A stretch of 64,000 bases of DNA from NCBI RefSeq assembly GCF_000016285.1, contig NC_011989.1:3256001-3320000 (forward strand), in the 5' to 3' direction. Positions 46,275 to 54,966 of the stretch are shown here, piece after piece. The notes beneath the pieces are model-generated. The model had not been told where the DNA came from, did not search any database, and saw only the letters and a list, made by a program, of their open reading frames with translations. The stretch is from Allorhizobium ampelinum S4 (GTDB lineage Bacteria > Pseudomonadota > Alphaproteobacteria > Rhizobiales > Rhizobiaceae). The translations under genes and the position numbers were made by a program. Each line of letters opens with the position of its first letter. Position 1 is the first letter of the stretch.

Positions 46275-47018
46275 TTATGCTTGCCGCTGAAGCAATGTCC
46301 GCGCACTTTCCCAGCGGCAGGCCGGATGGGTGGCGGTCAGGGCGAACAGCCGCGTCAGGAAATCCCAGACCGTTTGGTCATGAACCAGATGATGGGTCAG
46401 GATGCCAACGGCCTGTAAAGGCTCAGATTCTGGGGCCAGATAGGCAGCCAGTTCCGCAAACAGGATATCGGCATCACGTCCACCCCGCGTCCCGTGCCAA
46501 TCCATCACATCCACATGGGTGTTGAGAAGGGTTAGAGTATTTATGCGTTTCTCGCGGCCAAACACCGACAGCGTTGTAAAGCCGAGACCGGGCAACGCTG
46601 GCACCAGGGCCTTGTCGATCCGGTTCCACGGCGGCACCAGCATCGGCAGCAGTTGTTCACTGTAAAGACCGCGCAGCTTGGCCAATCCCTGGTGCAGCTC
46701 CTCCAGGACGATTGCTGCCGGGCGATGCCCACCCAGTTCCTGCTTCTTTTCACCCGGACCAGCATGGCTCTGGTGGTTCCAGCCATGCACGGCGATGGTG
46801 GCCAGGGATTCTGCCCGCAGCAATCCGGCCAGCGTCACACCCGTCGGCTCGGGAATGACCGCCAGCGTTAGCGGTATCTGGAAGCGGCGGGCAAGCACCA
46901 GCAGGGTCTCCAAGGGATCACTCGGCTCAACCGCATCGTCATCGCGCAGCCAGAATTTGACCGTCTTTCCTTGGGCGGCGAGATCATCGAGGCACTGCCT
47001 CAAGAGAATTTCAGACAT
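46275..47018 (-). CDS. Polysaccharide deacetylase-like protein
   Basis: Probable NodB-fold hydrolase of 247 residues. The ATG at 47018 (MSEILLRQCLDDLAAQG) overlaps the upstream GT4 gene by 8 bp; a longer open frame lies wholly inside that gene. Supporting segments: KFWLRDDDAVEPSD (metal Asp pair), IAVHGWNHQSHA (the HxxxH metal motif), LVPPWNRID and, near the end, GILTHHLVHD. The set matches atypical polysaccharide deacetylases found in rhizobial glycosyltransferase loci. No signal peptide, so it acts in the cytoplasm, perhaps on a sugar precursor. Confidence 0.8.
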   Translation of the reverse strand: MSEILLRQCLDDLAAQGKTVKFWLRDDDAVEPSDPLETLLVLARRFQIPLTLAVIPEPTGVTLAGLLRAESLATIAVHGWNHQSHAGPGEKKQELGGHRPAAIVLEELHQGLAKLRGLYSEQLLPMLVPPWNRIDKALVPALPGLGFTTLSVFGREKRINTLTLLNTHVDVMDWHGTRGGRDADILFAELAAYLAPESEPLQAVGILTHHLVHDQTVWDFLTRLFALTATHPACRWESARTLLQRQA

Positions 47019-48135
47019 TATGATTCCCGCCTTCCGATTCCAGTTTAGCACTATCGCCCAGGCACTGTTCCAGAACAGTGGAGAGCCGGGCGCTGGCCGC
47101 CTCAATCGAGCGATCCTGCTCGACCATCTTGCGGGCCGCTAGCGCCATTGTCTGGCGTTGGGACGCATCGGTCAGCAGGGTCGCTATGGCTTGCGCATAG
47201 GCAGACGCGTCGCCGGGCGGCGTTAAAAATCCCGTTATACCAGGCGCAACCACTTCCGGCACGCCCGCCACGGCCTCCGCCACGACCGGCAGGCCTGCCG
47301 CCTGCGCCTCCAGATAGGCAAGGCCATAGGCTTCGCCATGGCCCGGCCATACATAGACTGATGCAGTCGATAAGATCTCGGCGACGACTTGCGGCGGTTG
47401 CTCGCCCAGGAATTCGACTCGATCCGGCCGAAAGCCGGAAAACAGCGCCCGTACCTCGGCCCCACAAGGTCCATCACCCACCACCTTCAGCCGCCAGGCA
47501 AGATCGGGCAGCAGTGCCAGCGCTTTCGCCAGCGCGCCATAGCTGCTGATCTTATCGCCGGGGCGCATCATTGCAACGGTTGCCAGCAGATGTTGCTCTG
47601 GCTGCCGCAGGCGGGCAAGAAAGGCCTGCGCATCGATAAAAGGGGTTAGCCGAGCCAGCCGGGCTTGCGGAGCGACGGCCTGCAAGCCCTGCATATCCCG
47701 CGCCGTCAGGCAGAGATTGACAGCAGCACTCCTGATCGTATCCAGCAACCTGTCCTGAAAACCAGCCCAGACGCCCAGATTGCGCCGCTGAGAATAGGAA
47801 GCCTCGGCGGTGACATAGGGAATGGCGAACCGGCGGCAGAGCAGCGGTCCGATCAGGTCCGGCGCCTTGTAATAAGGGTGATAGCAAAACCACAGATCCG
47901 GTTTGCCCTGGCGCTGATAAAGCCCGGCCAGCCGCTCGATCTCTTCCTGCGCCGCCTCGGCCAGATCCGGCAGAACCGTCTCCGGCGTCGCGTGGAAACT
48001 GCGCAGATCAGACGCCACGCTGACATCATGGCCCGCCAGCCGCAAAGCCCGCAACAGGAGGCGCGCCATCAGCCGGTCGCCGGAAGGGACCGGATGGTCA
48101 GGGGATTTCAACGGCGCGTAAAAGCCGATTTTCAT
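47011..48135 (-). CDS. GT4-family glycosyltransferase
   Basis: Glycosyltransferase of 374 residues, GT-B fold. The ATG at 48135 (MKIGFYAPLKSPDHPVPSGDRLMARLL) has GAGG 6 bases upstream; the 26 extra codons above it lack a site. Donor-domain features: LKVVGDGPCGAEVRAL, VYVWPGHGEAYGLAYLEAQAAGLPVVAEAVAGVPEVV (E-x7-E). It is coupled to the deacetylase by an 8-bp overlap. Divergent from the nucleotide-sugar dehydrogenase gene. Confidence 0.86.
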   Translation of the reverse strand: MKIGFYAPLKSPDHPVPSGDRLMARLLLRALRLAGHDVSVASDLRSFHATPETVLPDLAEAAQEEIERLAGLYQRQGKPDLWFCYHPYYKAPDLIGPLLCRRFAIPYVTAEASYSQRRNLGVWAGFQDRLLDTIRSAAVNLCLTARDMQGLQAVAPQARLARLTPFIDAQAFLARLRQPEQHLLATVAMMRPGDKISSYGALAKALALLPDLAWRLKVVGDGPCGAEVRALFSGFRPDRVEFLGEQPPQVVAEILSTASVYVWPGHGEAYGLAYLEAQAAGLPVVAEAVAGVPEVVAPGITGFLTPPGDASAYAQAIATLLTDASQRQTMALAARKMVEQDRSIEAASARLSTVLEQCLGDSAKLESEGGNHNV

Positions 48136-48326
48136 GGGCAGCCTCATCGTCATGCAGGGACATGTGCGCAGTCCGCAGGCTGTTGCAAGAGGCAGATGCA
48201 GATTTCTCGCCACCCATCACAGCCGATCAACATTGCCCGACAAGATCATCGCACACCCTTGACATCCCATCATGCGAACCGCAACTGAAGCCGGTATTGA
48301 AATCGCCTGCGGAGCTTTATCCCACC
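48136..48326. promoter_or_regulatory. Divergent gap, GT4 / nucleotide-sugar dehydrogenase
   Basis: 191 bp that must hold both promoters. Open frames run through it in both directions but none begins with a good ribosome-binding site. No operator-like repeat was noticed. Confidence 0.35.
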
Positions 48327-49679
48327 ATGTCCCATCATCCCGTTGCCGCCGAATTGCTGTCCGCCATCCAGTCCCGCCGCGCCAAGGCAGCGGTGATCGG
48401 CCTCGGCTATGTCGGCCTGCCGCTGGCCATCAGTATTGCCAAGGCCGGATTCACGGTGATGGGCTTTGATATCGATGCCGCCAAGATCGACGCAATCGAG
48501 GCCGGAACAAGCTATATTGAGGCCGTACCAGAACATATTCTGCGCGAAGAATGCGCGGCGGGCCGCTTTTCCGCCACCTCGGATTTCCTGGCGCTGGCCG
48601 ATTATGACGTGATCGCCATTTGCGTACCGACGCCACTGACCAAGAACCGCGATCCAGATCTATCCTATGTGGAAAACACCTGCCGCCAGATTGCCAAGTC
48701 GCTCAGGCCCGGCCAGCTGATCGTGCTGGAATCCACCACCTATCCCGGCACCACGCAAGAAGTGGTGAAGCCGATCCTCGAACATTCGGAACTGCGGGCC
48801 GGAGAGCATTTCTTCCTCGGTTTTTCCCCAGAACGCGAAGATCCCGGCAATCGTGAGTTTGAAACCTCGACCATTCCAAAGATCATCGCCGGTGATGGCC
48901 CCGACGCTTCAGCCTTGATGGCGGCGTTTTATGGTGCCGTGGTCAAAACCGTGGTGCCGGTTTCCTCAACGGCGACGGCGGAAGCCGTCAAGCTGACCGA
49001 AAACATCTTCCGCGCCGTCAACATCGCCTTGGTCAATGAGCTGAAGCTGGTTTATGACGCCATGGGCATCGATGTCTGGGAAGTGATCGACGCCGCCAAG
49101 ACCAAGCCGTTCGGCTATATGCCGTTTTACCCCGGCCCCGGCCTCGGCGGCCATTGCATTCCCATCGATCCGTTTTACCTGACCTGGAAATCGCGCCAAT
49201 ATGACCAGCCGACACGGTTCATCGAGCTGGCGGGCGAGATCAACACGTCCATGCCGCATCACGTCGTCTCCAGGCTGGCCGAAGCACTGGACCGCAAAGC
49301 AGGAAAGGCGCTGAGCCGGTCGCGCGTGCTGATCCTGGGTCTGGCCTACAAGAAAAACGTCCCCGACATCAGGGAGAGCCCGTCGCTGCGGCTGATGGAG
49401 CTTATTCTGGAGCGCGGCGCCGAAGTCGCCTATTTCGACCCCTTCCTGCCCGAAATTCCGAAAACCCGCGAATATAGCCATCTGAAAGGCCGCCGCAGCA
49501 TCGCCTGGAACCAGGAAAACCTCGCCGCCTTCGATGCCGTGCTGATCGCCACCGACCATGACACCGTCGATTACCAGCAACTGGCCGATTGGTGTCCGCT
49601 GATCGTTGATACCCGCAACGCCCTTGCCCGCCGCAACATTGCCGATCAGGCAGCGGGCCACACGATTGTGAAAGCGTGA
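48327..49679 (+). CDS. Nucleotide-sugar 6-dehydrogenase (UDP-GlcNAc dehydrogenase, WbpA-like)
   Basis: Oxidises a UDP-sugar to the uronic acid with two NAD+. It has 450 residues from the ATG at 48327; the frame is open 55 codons upstream but the NAD-binding fold starts normally here (AAVIGLGYVGLPLAISIAKAG). Catalytic Cys277 in GPGLGGHCIPIDPFYL; conserved SPEREDPGN and ESTTYPGTT support the UDP-GlcNAc/ManNAc dehydrogenase subgroup over UDP-glucose dehydrogenase. 4 bp before the methyltransferase gene. Likely supplies acidic amino sugars to the nearby glycosyltransferases. Confidence 0.9.
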   Translation: MSHHPVAAELLSAIQSRRAKAAVIGLGYVGLPLAISIAKAGFTVMGFDIDAAKIDAIEAGTSYIEAVPEHILREECAAGRFSATSDFLALADYDVIAICVPTPLTKNRDPDLSYVENTCRQIAKSLRPGQLIVLESTTYPGTTQEVVKPILEHSELRAGEHFFLGFSPEREDPGNREFETSTIPKIIAGDGPDASALMAAFYGAVVKTVVPVSSTATAEAVKLTENIFRAVNIALVNELKLVYDAMGIDVWEVIDAAKTKPFGYMPFYPGPGLGGHCIPIDPFYLTWKSRQYDQPTRFIELAGEINTSMPHHVVSRLAEALDRKAGKALSRSRVLILGLAYKKNVPDIRESPSLRLMELILERGAEVAYFDPFLPEIPKTREYSHLKGRRSIAWNQENLAAFDAVLIATDHDTVDYQQLADWCPLIVDTRNALARRNIADQAAGHTIVKA

Positions 49680-49683
49680 TCCC

Positions 49684-50166
49684 ATGAGCCGTCTCGACAG
49701 TTTCATCAACCGCATGAGCGCCCAGCGCGATCTCTTGAACCATATCCGCGACGCCTATCCCCTGCCCGAAGGGCCGGTGCTGGAAATCGGCCTTGGCAAT
49801 GGCCGGACCTTCAGTCATTTGCGGGAGAATTTCACCGGTCGCCGCATCATCGCCTTCGACCGGCAATTGGGCGCGCATAAAAGCTCCATTCCGCAGGAAG
49901 GCGACCTGATTCTGGGGGAAATCGACCAGACCGGCCAGGACTTCACCGGCTGCGGCGCGGCCTTTGTCCATGCCGATATCGGCACGGGCTATCCCGATCG
50001 GGATGCGGTCACGCTGACCTGGCTGCCGGATATGGTGGCAGGGATGCTGCGGCCCGGCGGCTATGCGCTCAGTGGCCTGCCGCTCGACCACGAAGCACTC
50101 GAGCCGCTACCAGTCCTCGATCATATCGAGAAAGACCGCTATTTCTTCTATCGCCGCCTGCCCTGA
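49684..50166 (+). CDS. Small class I SAM-dependent methyltransferase
   Basis: Probable cytoplasmic methyltransferase of 160 residues. The SAM-binding motif I is VLEIGLGNGRTFSHL, followed by IIAFDRQLG (acidic residue at the end of strand 2) and a later MLRPGGYALSG segment. Shorter than most of the class (the usual range is 200-280), lacking an extra substrate domain. It starts 4 bp after the nucleotide-sugar dehydrogenase and is probably co-translated; a sugar or lipid O-methylation role would fit but is inference. Confidence 0.8.
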   Translation: MSRLDSFINRMSAQRDLLNHIRDAYPLPEGPVLEIGLGNGRTFSHLRENFTGRRIIAFDRQLGAHKSSIPQEGDLILGEIDQTGQDFTGCGAAFVHADIGTGYPDRDAVTLTWLPDMVAGMLRPGGYALSGLPLDHEALEPLPVLDHIEKDRYFFYRRLP

Positions 50167-50191
50167 TTTTTTGCATCGACATCGGTAATGC

Positions 50192-50231
50192 GAGGCATTT
50201 GCCTCAAATCCGCCTGAAATACAGGCGATTT
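50192..50231. terminator. Two hairpins between convergent methyltransferase and cNMP-binding genes
   Basis: GAGGC-ATTT-GCCTC (50192-50205), directly followed by AAATCCGCCTG / CAGGCGATTT (50206-50216, 50222-50231; one bulged C). Located between converging genes; T-tracts are weak in both directions. Confidence 0.45.
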
Positions 50232-50261
50232 GATGATCATAAGATCTTGTTTTGCCGACCT

Positions 50262-50726
50262 CTAATCGACAAGAGAGAGCTGACCCAAGCGAACAGTGTC
50301 GAGTTCGGTTGTCATTGCCCGAAGTCGCTCTGCAAGTGCACGGCTGAACTCCATGCTCATACGCGGGCTATCGGCCATGACCTTGCCAAGACAGTCCTTG
50401 GCGATGCGAAGCGTTTCGACCTCGGTTGCGGCGCGAGCGGTCATCCGTCTCGGACCATGGCAAAGAAGCGACATTTCACCGATGATGGATTTGCTGTCAG
50501 CCTCGCCGATTCTGACTTCACCTGTGGGCGGGCCTGACAGCAAGTCAACCTTTCCCGACAGGATGACATAAGCGGAATCACCGCCATCACCTTGGCGAAA
50601 CAAAATGTCTCCGGGCTTATACGTGGCCCTTTGTGAGGCGAAGGCCAGGAGCTTCAGTTTGCACGGATCAACGTGCTTGAAGTATGGAATATTCCGCAAT
50701 AGCTGCACTTCGTCTCGCAGTAACAT
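50262..50726 (-). CDS. Stand-alone cyclic-nucleotide-binding domain protein
   Basis: 154 residues from the ATG at 50726 (MLLRDEVQLLRNIPYF); TTG and GTG codons just upstream are alternatives. A single cNMP-binding beta-roll: PGDILFRQGDGGDSAYVILSGKVDLL, then the phosphate-binding cassette GEMSLLCHGPRRMTARA with the conserved Glu and Arg, then a helical tail. There is no helix-turn-helix, so it is not a Crp-type regulator; it is a ligand-binding protein that could bind or control a partner. It lies 39 bp downstream of the degenerate ABC-exporter gene on the same strand, almost surely the same operon. Confidence 0.82.
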   Translation of the reverse strand: MLLRDEVQLLRNIPYFKHVDPCKLKLLAFASQRATYKPGDILFRQGDGGDSAYVILSGKVDLLSGPPTGEVRIGEADSKSIIGEMSLLCHGPRRMTARAATEVETLRIAKDCLGKVMADSPRMSMEFSRALAERLRAMTTELDTVRLGQLSLVD

Positions 50727-50765
50727 GCTTGCCACCAACTTCCGGGTTTTCGGTGGCCTGACCCC

Positions 50766-53486
50766 TCATGCCACCAATGCCTTGAAAATATCATTTTCAT
50801 TGCCCAAGGCCTCGAACGTCCCGTCCGCGACCAATGAACCGCTGTCGAGTATCAGAACACGATCAAAGTTTTTTGACAATGATGTGTTCGACAAAACCCA
50901 AAGGATAGAGGGATCATTGTCCTGCTCGCGCAGAAATGCAAGCACATCCTTAACGATATCCTCCTGAACACGCGCGTCGAGGCCCGGCAGGGCTTTGTTG
51001 AAGATATAATAGTCGCACCGCCGCACCAGCGCGCGGGCAAGGTTGAGCTTGTGGCGCTGAACGATGGTCAGCCTGCGGCCACCGCTGCCGATGTCGAACT
51101 CCAGGCCCAGGGCCAGGAATCGCTCTGTCAGGCCTTTCTTCGAGCTTAGTTTTGCCGCCAGCTCGCGGAATTTCGGCAGGGCTTCGGGATTGCGATTGAC
51201 GAGTTTGCCGAAGATCACGTTCTCGCGCAGCGTCGCCGCCGCCATGTAGCGATGCGGATCGTAGCGTTCGATACTATGGCGCAGGTCCGGTGACAGGTTG
51301 TCGTGAAACAGGTCGCGGGCGCCGACAATCTTGTCCATCACTTCAGCCGTCAGCACACCCATACGATAGCGCGGCTCGACATAATTGAAGCTGAGCCGGA
51401 TCATTGCCCGTTGCTCTTCCTCGTTCGGCACCGGCTTGGTCCGGCCTTGAAGGCGTTGCAGGATCTGTTGGTAAAACACCACGTCATCAGCGGTCAGGAC
51501 ATCGAGCTGCTGGAAGAACGGGTGATCGGCTGGCAGACCGCCGAAGATTTCCACAAGGTTTTCCGCAATCAGGAAACCCATCTCGTAAAATAGGCTGAGC
51601 AGACCGGCGCGCTCCAGCACATCATAAAAATAATCGCTTTGATGGGCATAGACAGGTCCATTGACGATCGGACGCAGCGTCCCGAACAACAGGTTTTCTC
51701 CCAATGTCGCCTCGGCATTATAAGCATTGGGGTCAAAGTGAACCACGAGATTGGCAAGACCCTGCCGCTGCAATTCATCACGCAGCGCCAGACGCAACTC
51801 CACCACTTTTTCTGTCAGGTCCGGATATTCAAGCGGATCGACGATGGAATGCAGCGCCAGTTCCATCACGTCGCTGGTCAGTTTCACGGTATCCAGCGCC
51901 GTCAAAATCGATTTTTTCAGGTCGCTGGCTTCACCGTGCAACACGGACGTCGCCCGCCGGTCAATCCAGTCGGCATTGGGATCGAGATCGGAGTTCTCAG
52001 ATAATTGCGCTTCCTTGATCTCCCAACGGCGTTTGATCGCCTCGCGCCCGGTATAGTTCACCGAATTGGTCGGTGCATGTTTCAGCCCGTAAATCAGGTT
52101 TTCCTTGAGGCTGCCATGAAAGAAATAACCGTCGGCAGATACATAGGAAATAGCCCGGCCCGTCACCGATTCCGGCAATTCCAGCAGGTCAGCATCACCA
52201 AGCACGATCTTTCCCGCCACCGGCCAGTTCAACCGGCCAATGGCCTCAGCCATCACTTCCGCACCAACGCCGCGATTGTCGATAGCGGCAATCGTCTCTC
52301 CCTGTCCAATTTTCAGGCTGAGATTTTCCACCACCTTGGCACCGCCGCTATCTTGCAAGGTCACATTCTGCAAGGCGAGTTGGCCAGCACGGGTAGCCAT
52401 TCCCACAGGCGCCAACGCCTGTAGTGCTGGCTCAATCATCTGCGGCGGCTCGAATTGTTCGAGCACCTGTTCATATTTTACCTGAACGTCCTGGCGCGAC
52501 TGGTCCCAGTCGATCAGCTCTTTCAACGGACCGGGAAGATCCTTGTAGGCATTGATGACAGCCACCAGCTGGCCCACGTCCAGACTGCCCTTCAGCGCGA
52601 AATAGCCGCCGATGGAATAGAACAGGAAGGGCGTCAGCTGCGACAGGAAATTATTGAAAAATTTGACGAAAAACTTCCAGCGATAGAGATCGTAGCGAAT
52701 CTTGAAGATATCGCCGAGCCGCTTCGAAATATCGGCGCGTTCATAATTCGACGTATCATATGCATGGATCGTGCCGACGCCATCGACGATTTCTCCGACT
52801 TTTCCGGCCAATTGCCGGGCCTGAAGCTGCCGCTGACGACCAAGAATAAGCAAGCGACGGCGCATTTTGGGAATGATGCCGACCTGAAGCGCCACCATTG
52901 CGCCTGCAATCGTGCCAAGCCAGAAACTTTGCAGGAAAATGAAGAACAGCGCCGCCAAGGCCTGACCGCCCAGCATAGTGGGCTGCACAAAGGCATCCCC
53001 CGTAAAGCCGCCAAACGGCTCGACCTCGTCGCGGACCATGGTCGAGACTTCAGAGGAATGGATCTGCTTGACATAGCTTGGCGGGAACCGCAGCACCCGG
53101 TCCACAAGCTCATAGCGGATCCGCCGCAAAAGGCGTTCTCCAAGCCTACCCTTATAGGTATTGATGTAGAATTTAAACAACCCGTTGATGATCACCAGCA
53201 GCAGGAAGACGCCACTTAACGCCATCAGGCTCGACATGCGATCAAGCGGTATCCCGCCCGAATGCAATGACCAATCGGTCAAAGGCACGGTCCAGTCGAA
53301 GGCAAACAGCGGTTGTCGGGAATCCGGCGCTTCGAACCCGCTTCCCTGGATCGGCCCATTGATGATGCGCTTGGGCAGGTCGAAGGCCAGAAAATACGGC
53401 ACCATCGACAGGATAACAATCGTCAGAACCCAGATCTGCTGCTTGCGCGTATGCCGCCATATATAAAGGAGTAGGCTTTTTTCCAT
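50766..53486 (-). CDS. ABC-exporter-like membrane protein with degenerate, expanded nucleotide-binding region
   Basis: 906 residues from the ATG at 53486 (MEKSLLLYIWRHTRK); an in-frame ATG at 53543 adds 19 residues; neither has a good ribosome-binding site. Residues 17-330 form an ABC-exporter membrane domain with about six helices. The C-terminal half aligns in order with an exporter ATPase but the catalytic residues are gone. The Walker A position reads DNRGVGAEVMAEA (402-415, no Lys-Ser/Thr). The Q-loop Gln is replaced in YVSADGYFF. The signature is GSGGRRLTIVQRHKLNLARAL (from about 799). Walker B is YYIFNKALPGLD (Asn830-Lys831 instead of Asp-Glu). The switch His is replaced by Asn867. The motif (S/T)Lx-EN-xx(Y/F)G occurs three times (459-467, 594-602, 752-760) instead of once, and the segment between Walker A and signature is about 390 residues instead of about 100. 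Paired with a cNMP-binding protein. Function unknown. Confidence 0.8.
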   Translation of the reverse strand: MEKSLLLYIWRHTRKQQIWVLTIVILSMVPYFLAFDLPKRIINGPIQGSGFEAPDSRQPLFAFDWTVPLTDWSLHSGGIPLDRMSSLMALSGVFLLLVIINGLFKFYINTYKGRLGERLLRRIRYELVDRVLRFPPSYVKQIHSSEVSTMVRDEVEPFGGFTGDAFVQPTMLGGQALAALFFIFLQSFWLGTIAGAMVALQVGIIPKMRRRLLILGRQRQLQARQLAGKVGEIVDGVGTIHAYDTSNYERADISKRLGDIFKIRYDLYRWKFFVKFFNNFLSQLTPFLFYSIGGYFALKGSLDVGQLVAVINAYKDLPGPLKELIDWDQSRQDVQVKYEQVLEQFEPPQMIEPALQALAPVGMATRAGQLALQNVTLQDSGGAKVVENLSLKIGQGETIAAIDNRGVGAEVMAEAIGRLNWPVAGKIVLGDADLLELPESVTGRAISYVSADGYFFHGSLKENLIYGLKHAPTNSVNYTGREAIKRRWEIKEAQLSENSDLDPNADWIDRRATSVLHGEASDLKKSILTALDTVKLTSDVMELALHSIVDPLEYPDLTEKVVELRLALRDELQRQGLANLVVHFDPNAYNAEATLGENLLFGTLRPIVNGPVYAHQSDYFYDVLERAGLLSLFYEMGFLIAENLVEIFGGLPADHPFFQQLDVLTADDVVFYQQILQRLQGRTKPVPNEEEQRAMIRLSFNYVEPRYRMGVLTAEVMDKIVGARDLFHDNLSPDLRHSIERYDPHRYMAAATLRENVIFGKLVNRNPEALPKFRELAAKLSSKKGLTERFLALGLEFDIGSGGRRLTIVQRHKLNLARALVRRCDYYIFNKALPGLDARVQEDIVKDVLAFLREQDNDPSILWVLSNTSLSKNFDRVLILDSGSLVADGTFEALGNENDIFKALVA

Positions 53487-53826
53487 CAGCTGGTTATCAC
53501 GCGGACCACTATTCGTGCCGGACAACGCCCGTGCGTCACCCATTCAAGACAATTGTTTATAAGGACAAGCCAGGCTGCCGGAAAGCCATCCTGCCCAGCA
53601 GGATAGCAAAAAAACCAAACCGCAGCACCAAAGTGATCGCAGGTGAGTAGCAAAAAGGCAATCCTTATCCGGCTTACCACCATAGCAAGACCCAAAGACG
53701 TGAACACATCCTCGCCTTGCACGCAAAGAGCCCGGGAAAAGCCGATCTGGCCGGTGTTTCACCTGGAGCCCGCTGCGTTATGCCAGTAGATAATCCTGAC
53801 GGACATCGCTCACCGGATCGGACGCC
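53487..53826. other. Divergent gap between the degenerate ABC gene and sbcD
   Basis: About 340 bp (283 bp if the ABC protein starts at 53543). Contains a small hairpin ATCCTGC-CCA-GCAGGAT followed by an A7 run, but no T-tract in the sense direction. No further gene is supported. Confidence 0.4.
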
Positions 53827-54966
53827 ATGAAAATCCTCCACACCGCCGACCTGCATCTGGGCCGCCAACTGAACGGATTATCGCTGGACGAGGATCAAGA
53901 CGCCATTCTCGATCAGATCGTTGATGCGCTCCGCACCACCCGTGCCGATATCCTGATCATTGCCGGCGATATTTTCGACCGGGCAGCCCCTCCGGCAACA
54001 GCGGTACGCCAGTTCAACGCCTTCCTGTCACGGGTGGCGGCAGAAACCACCGCCGCCGTGGCGATCATTGCCGGCAATCACGATTCAGGCGACCGGATTG
54101 GTGCCATGGCGATCATGACCGACAGGCGCCGCGCGCTCATTCAGGGCCCTATTGCAAGAGATATGACACCCCTTGTCCTGCATGACGCCCACGGACCGGT
54201 GGCGTTTTCCGCCCTGCCCTTCGCCTATGAGTTTGCCGCCCGCGAATGTTTTGCCGACCCGGCCATAGCCACACCGCAAGACGTGTTGGCCGCCCAGGTG
54301 GCCGACGCGCGCCGCAGCCTGCCGGAGGGTGCGCGTTGGGTGGTGATCGCCCACGCCTTTGTCGCGGGAGGAACAAGCGGCGAGACGGAACGTCCGCTGG
54401 CCCGCGTCGGCGGTATTGAGACCGTGTCACCGGAGATTTTCGACGGCGCTCATTATGTGGCACTCGGTCATCTACACCGGCCACAACATGTGTCAGCCCC
54501 TCACATCCGCTATTCCGGCTCACCGCTGGCGTTCAGTTTCGGCGAGGCCAGCGAACAGAAATCCATGACCCTGGTCGATCTCGACGCCGATGGTCGGGTA
54601 CGGATCGAAACCATCGATTTCAACCCACCACGGGCCGTGCGCCTGTTGCGCGGGCTATTGGCCGATCTGCTTCTGGCCCAACCGTCGCAGGACTTCATCA
54701 AGGCGGTGCTCACCGATCCCACCCCACTGATTGATCCGATGAAGCGGTTGCGGGCGGTGTTTCCCAATGCCTGCCAGTTGACCTATGCCCGTGACGAGCG
54801 GGCGCCGGAGCTGAAATTCGCCATCAGCACGGCTGCCCCAGCCGATCCGCTGGAGGTGATCGCCGATTTCATCGCCCAGGTTCGTGATGAGCCGATCTCC
54901 GAGCCAGAACGCGCGCTGATAACGGCCATGCTGGACGATCTGGACGCCGAGGAGAATGCCGCATGA
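53827..54966 (+). CDS. sbcD: Exonuclease subunit SbcD
   Basis: Nuclease subunit of SbcCD, which cuts DNA hairpins and protein-blocked ends during repair. It has 379 residues, calcineurin-like metallophosphoesterase: motifs Asp8-Leu-His10, GDIFD (about 47-51), GNHD (83-86) and ALGHLHRPQH are all present, in order. ATG start at 53827 (MKILHTADLHLGR). It overlaps sbcC by 4 bp. Confidence 0.96.
   Translation: MKILHTADLHLGRQLNGLSLDEDQDAILDQIVDALRTTRADILIIAGDIFDRAAPPATAVRQFNAFLSRVAAETTAAVAIIAGNHDSGDRIGAMAIMTDRRRALIQGPIARDMTPLVLHDAHGPVAFSALPFAYEFAARECFADPAIATPQDVLAAQVADARRSLPEGARWVVIAHAFVAGGTSGETERPLARVGGIETVSPEIFDGAHYVALGHLHRPQHVSAPHIRYSGSPLAFSFGEASEQKSMTLVDLDADGRVRIETIDFNPPRAVRLLRGLLADLLLAQPSQDFIKAVLTDPTPLIDPMKRLRAVFPNACQLTYARDERAPELKFAISTAAPADPLEVIADFIAQVRDEPISEPERALITAMLDDLDAEENAA

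Noticed and set aside
53574..53625. Hairpin ATCCTGC-CCA-GCAGGAT as a terminator of the degenerate ABC operon
   Set aside because: It is upstream of that gene, not downstream, and is followed by A rather than T on the plus strand.
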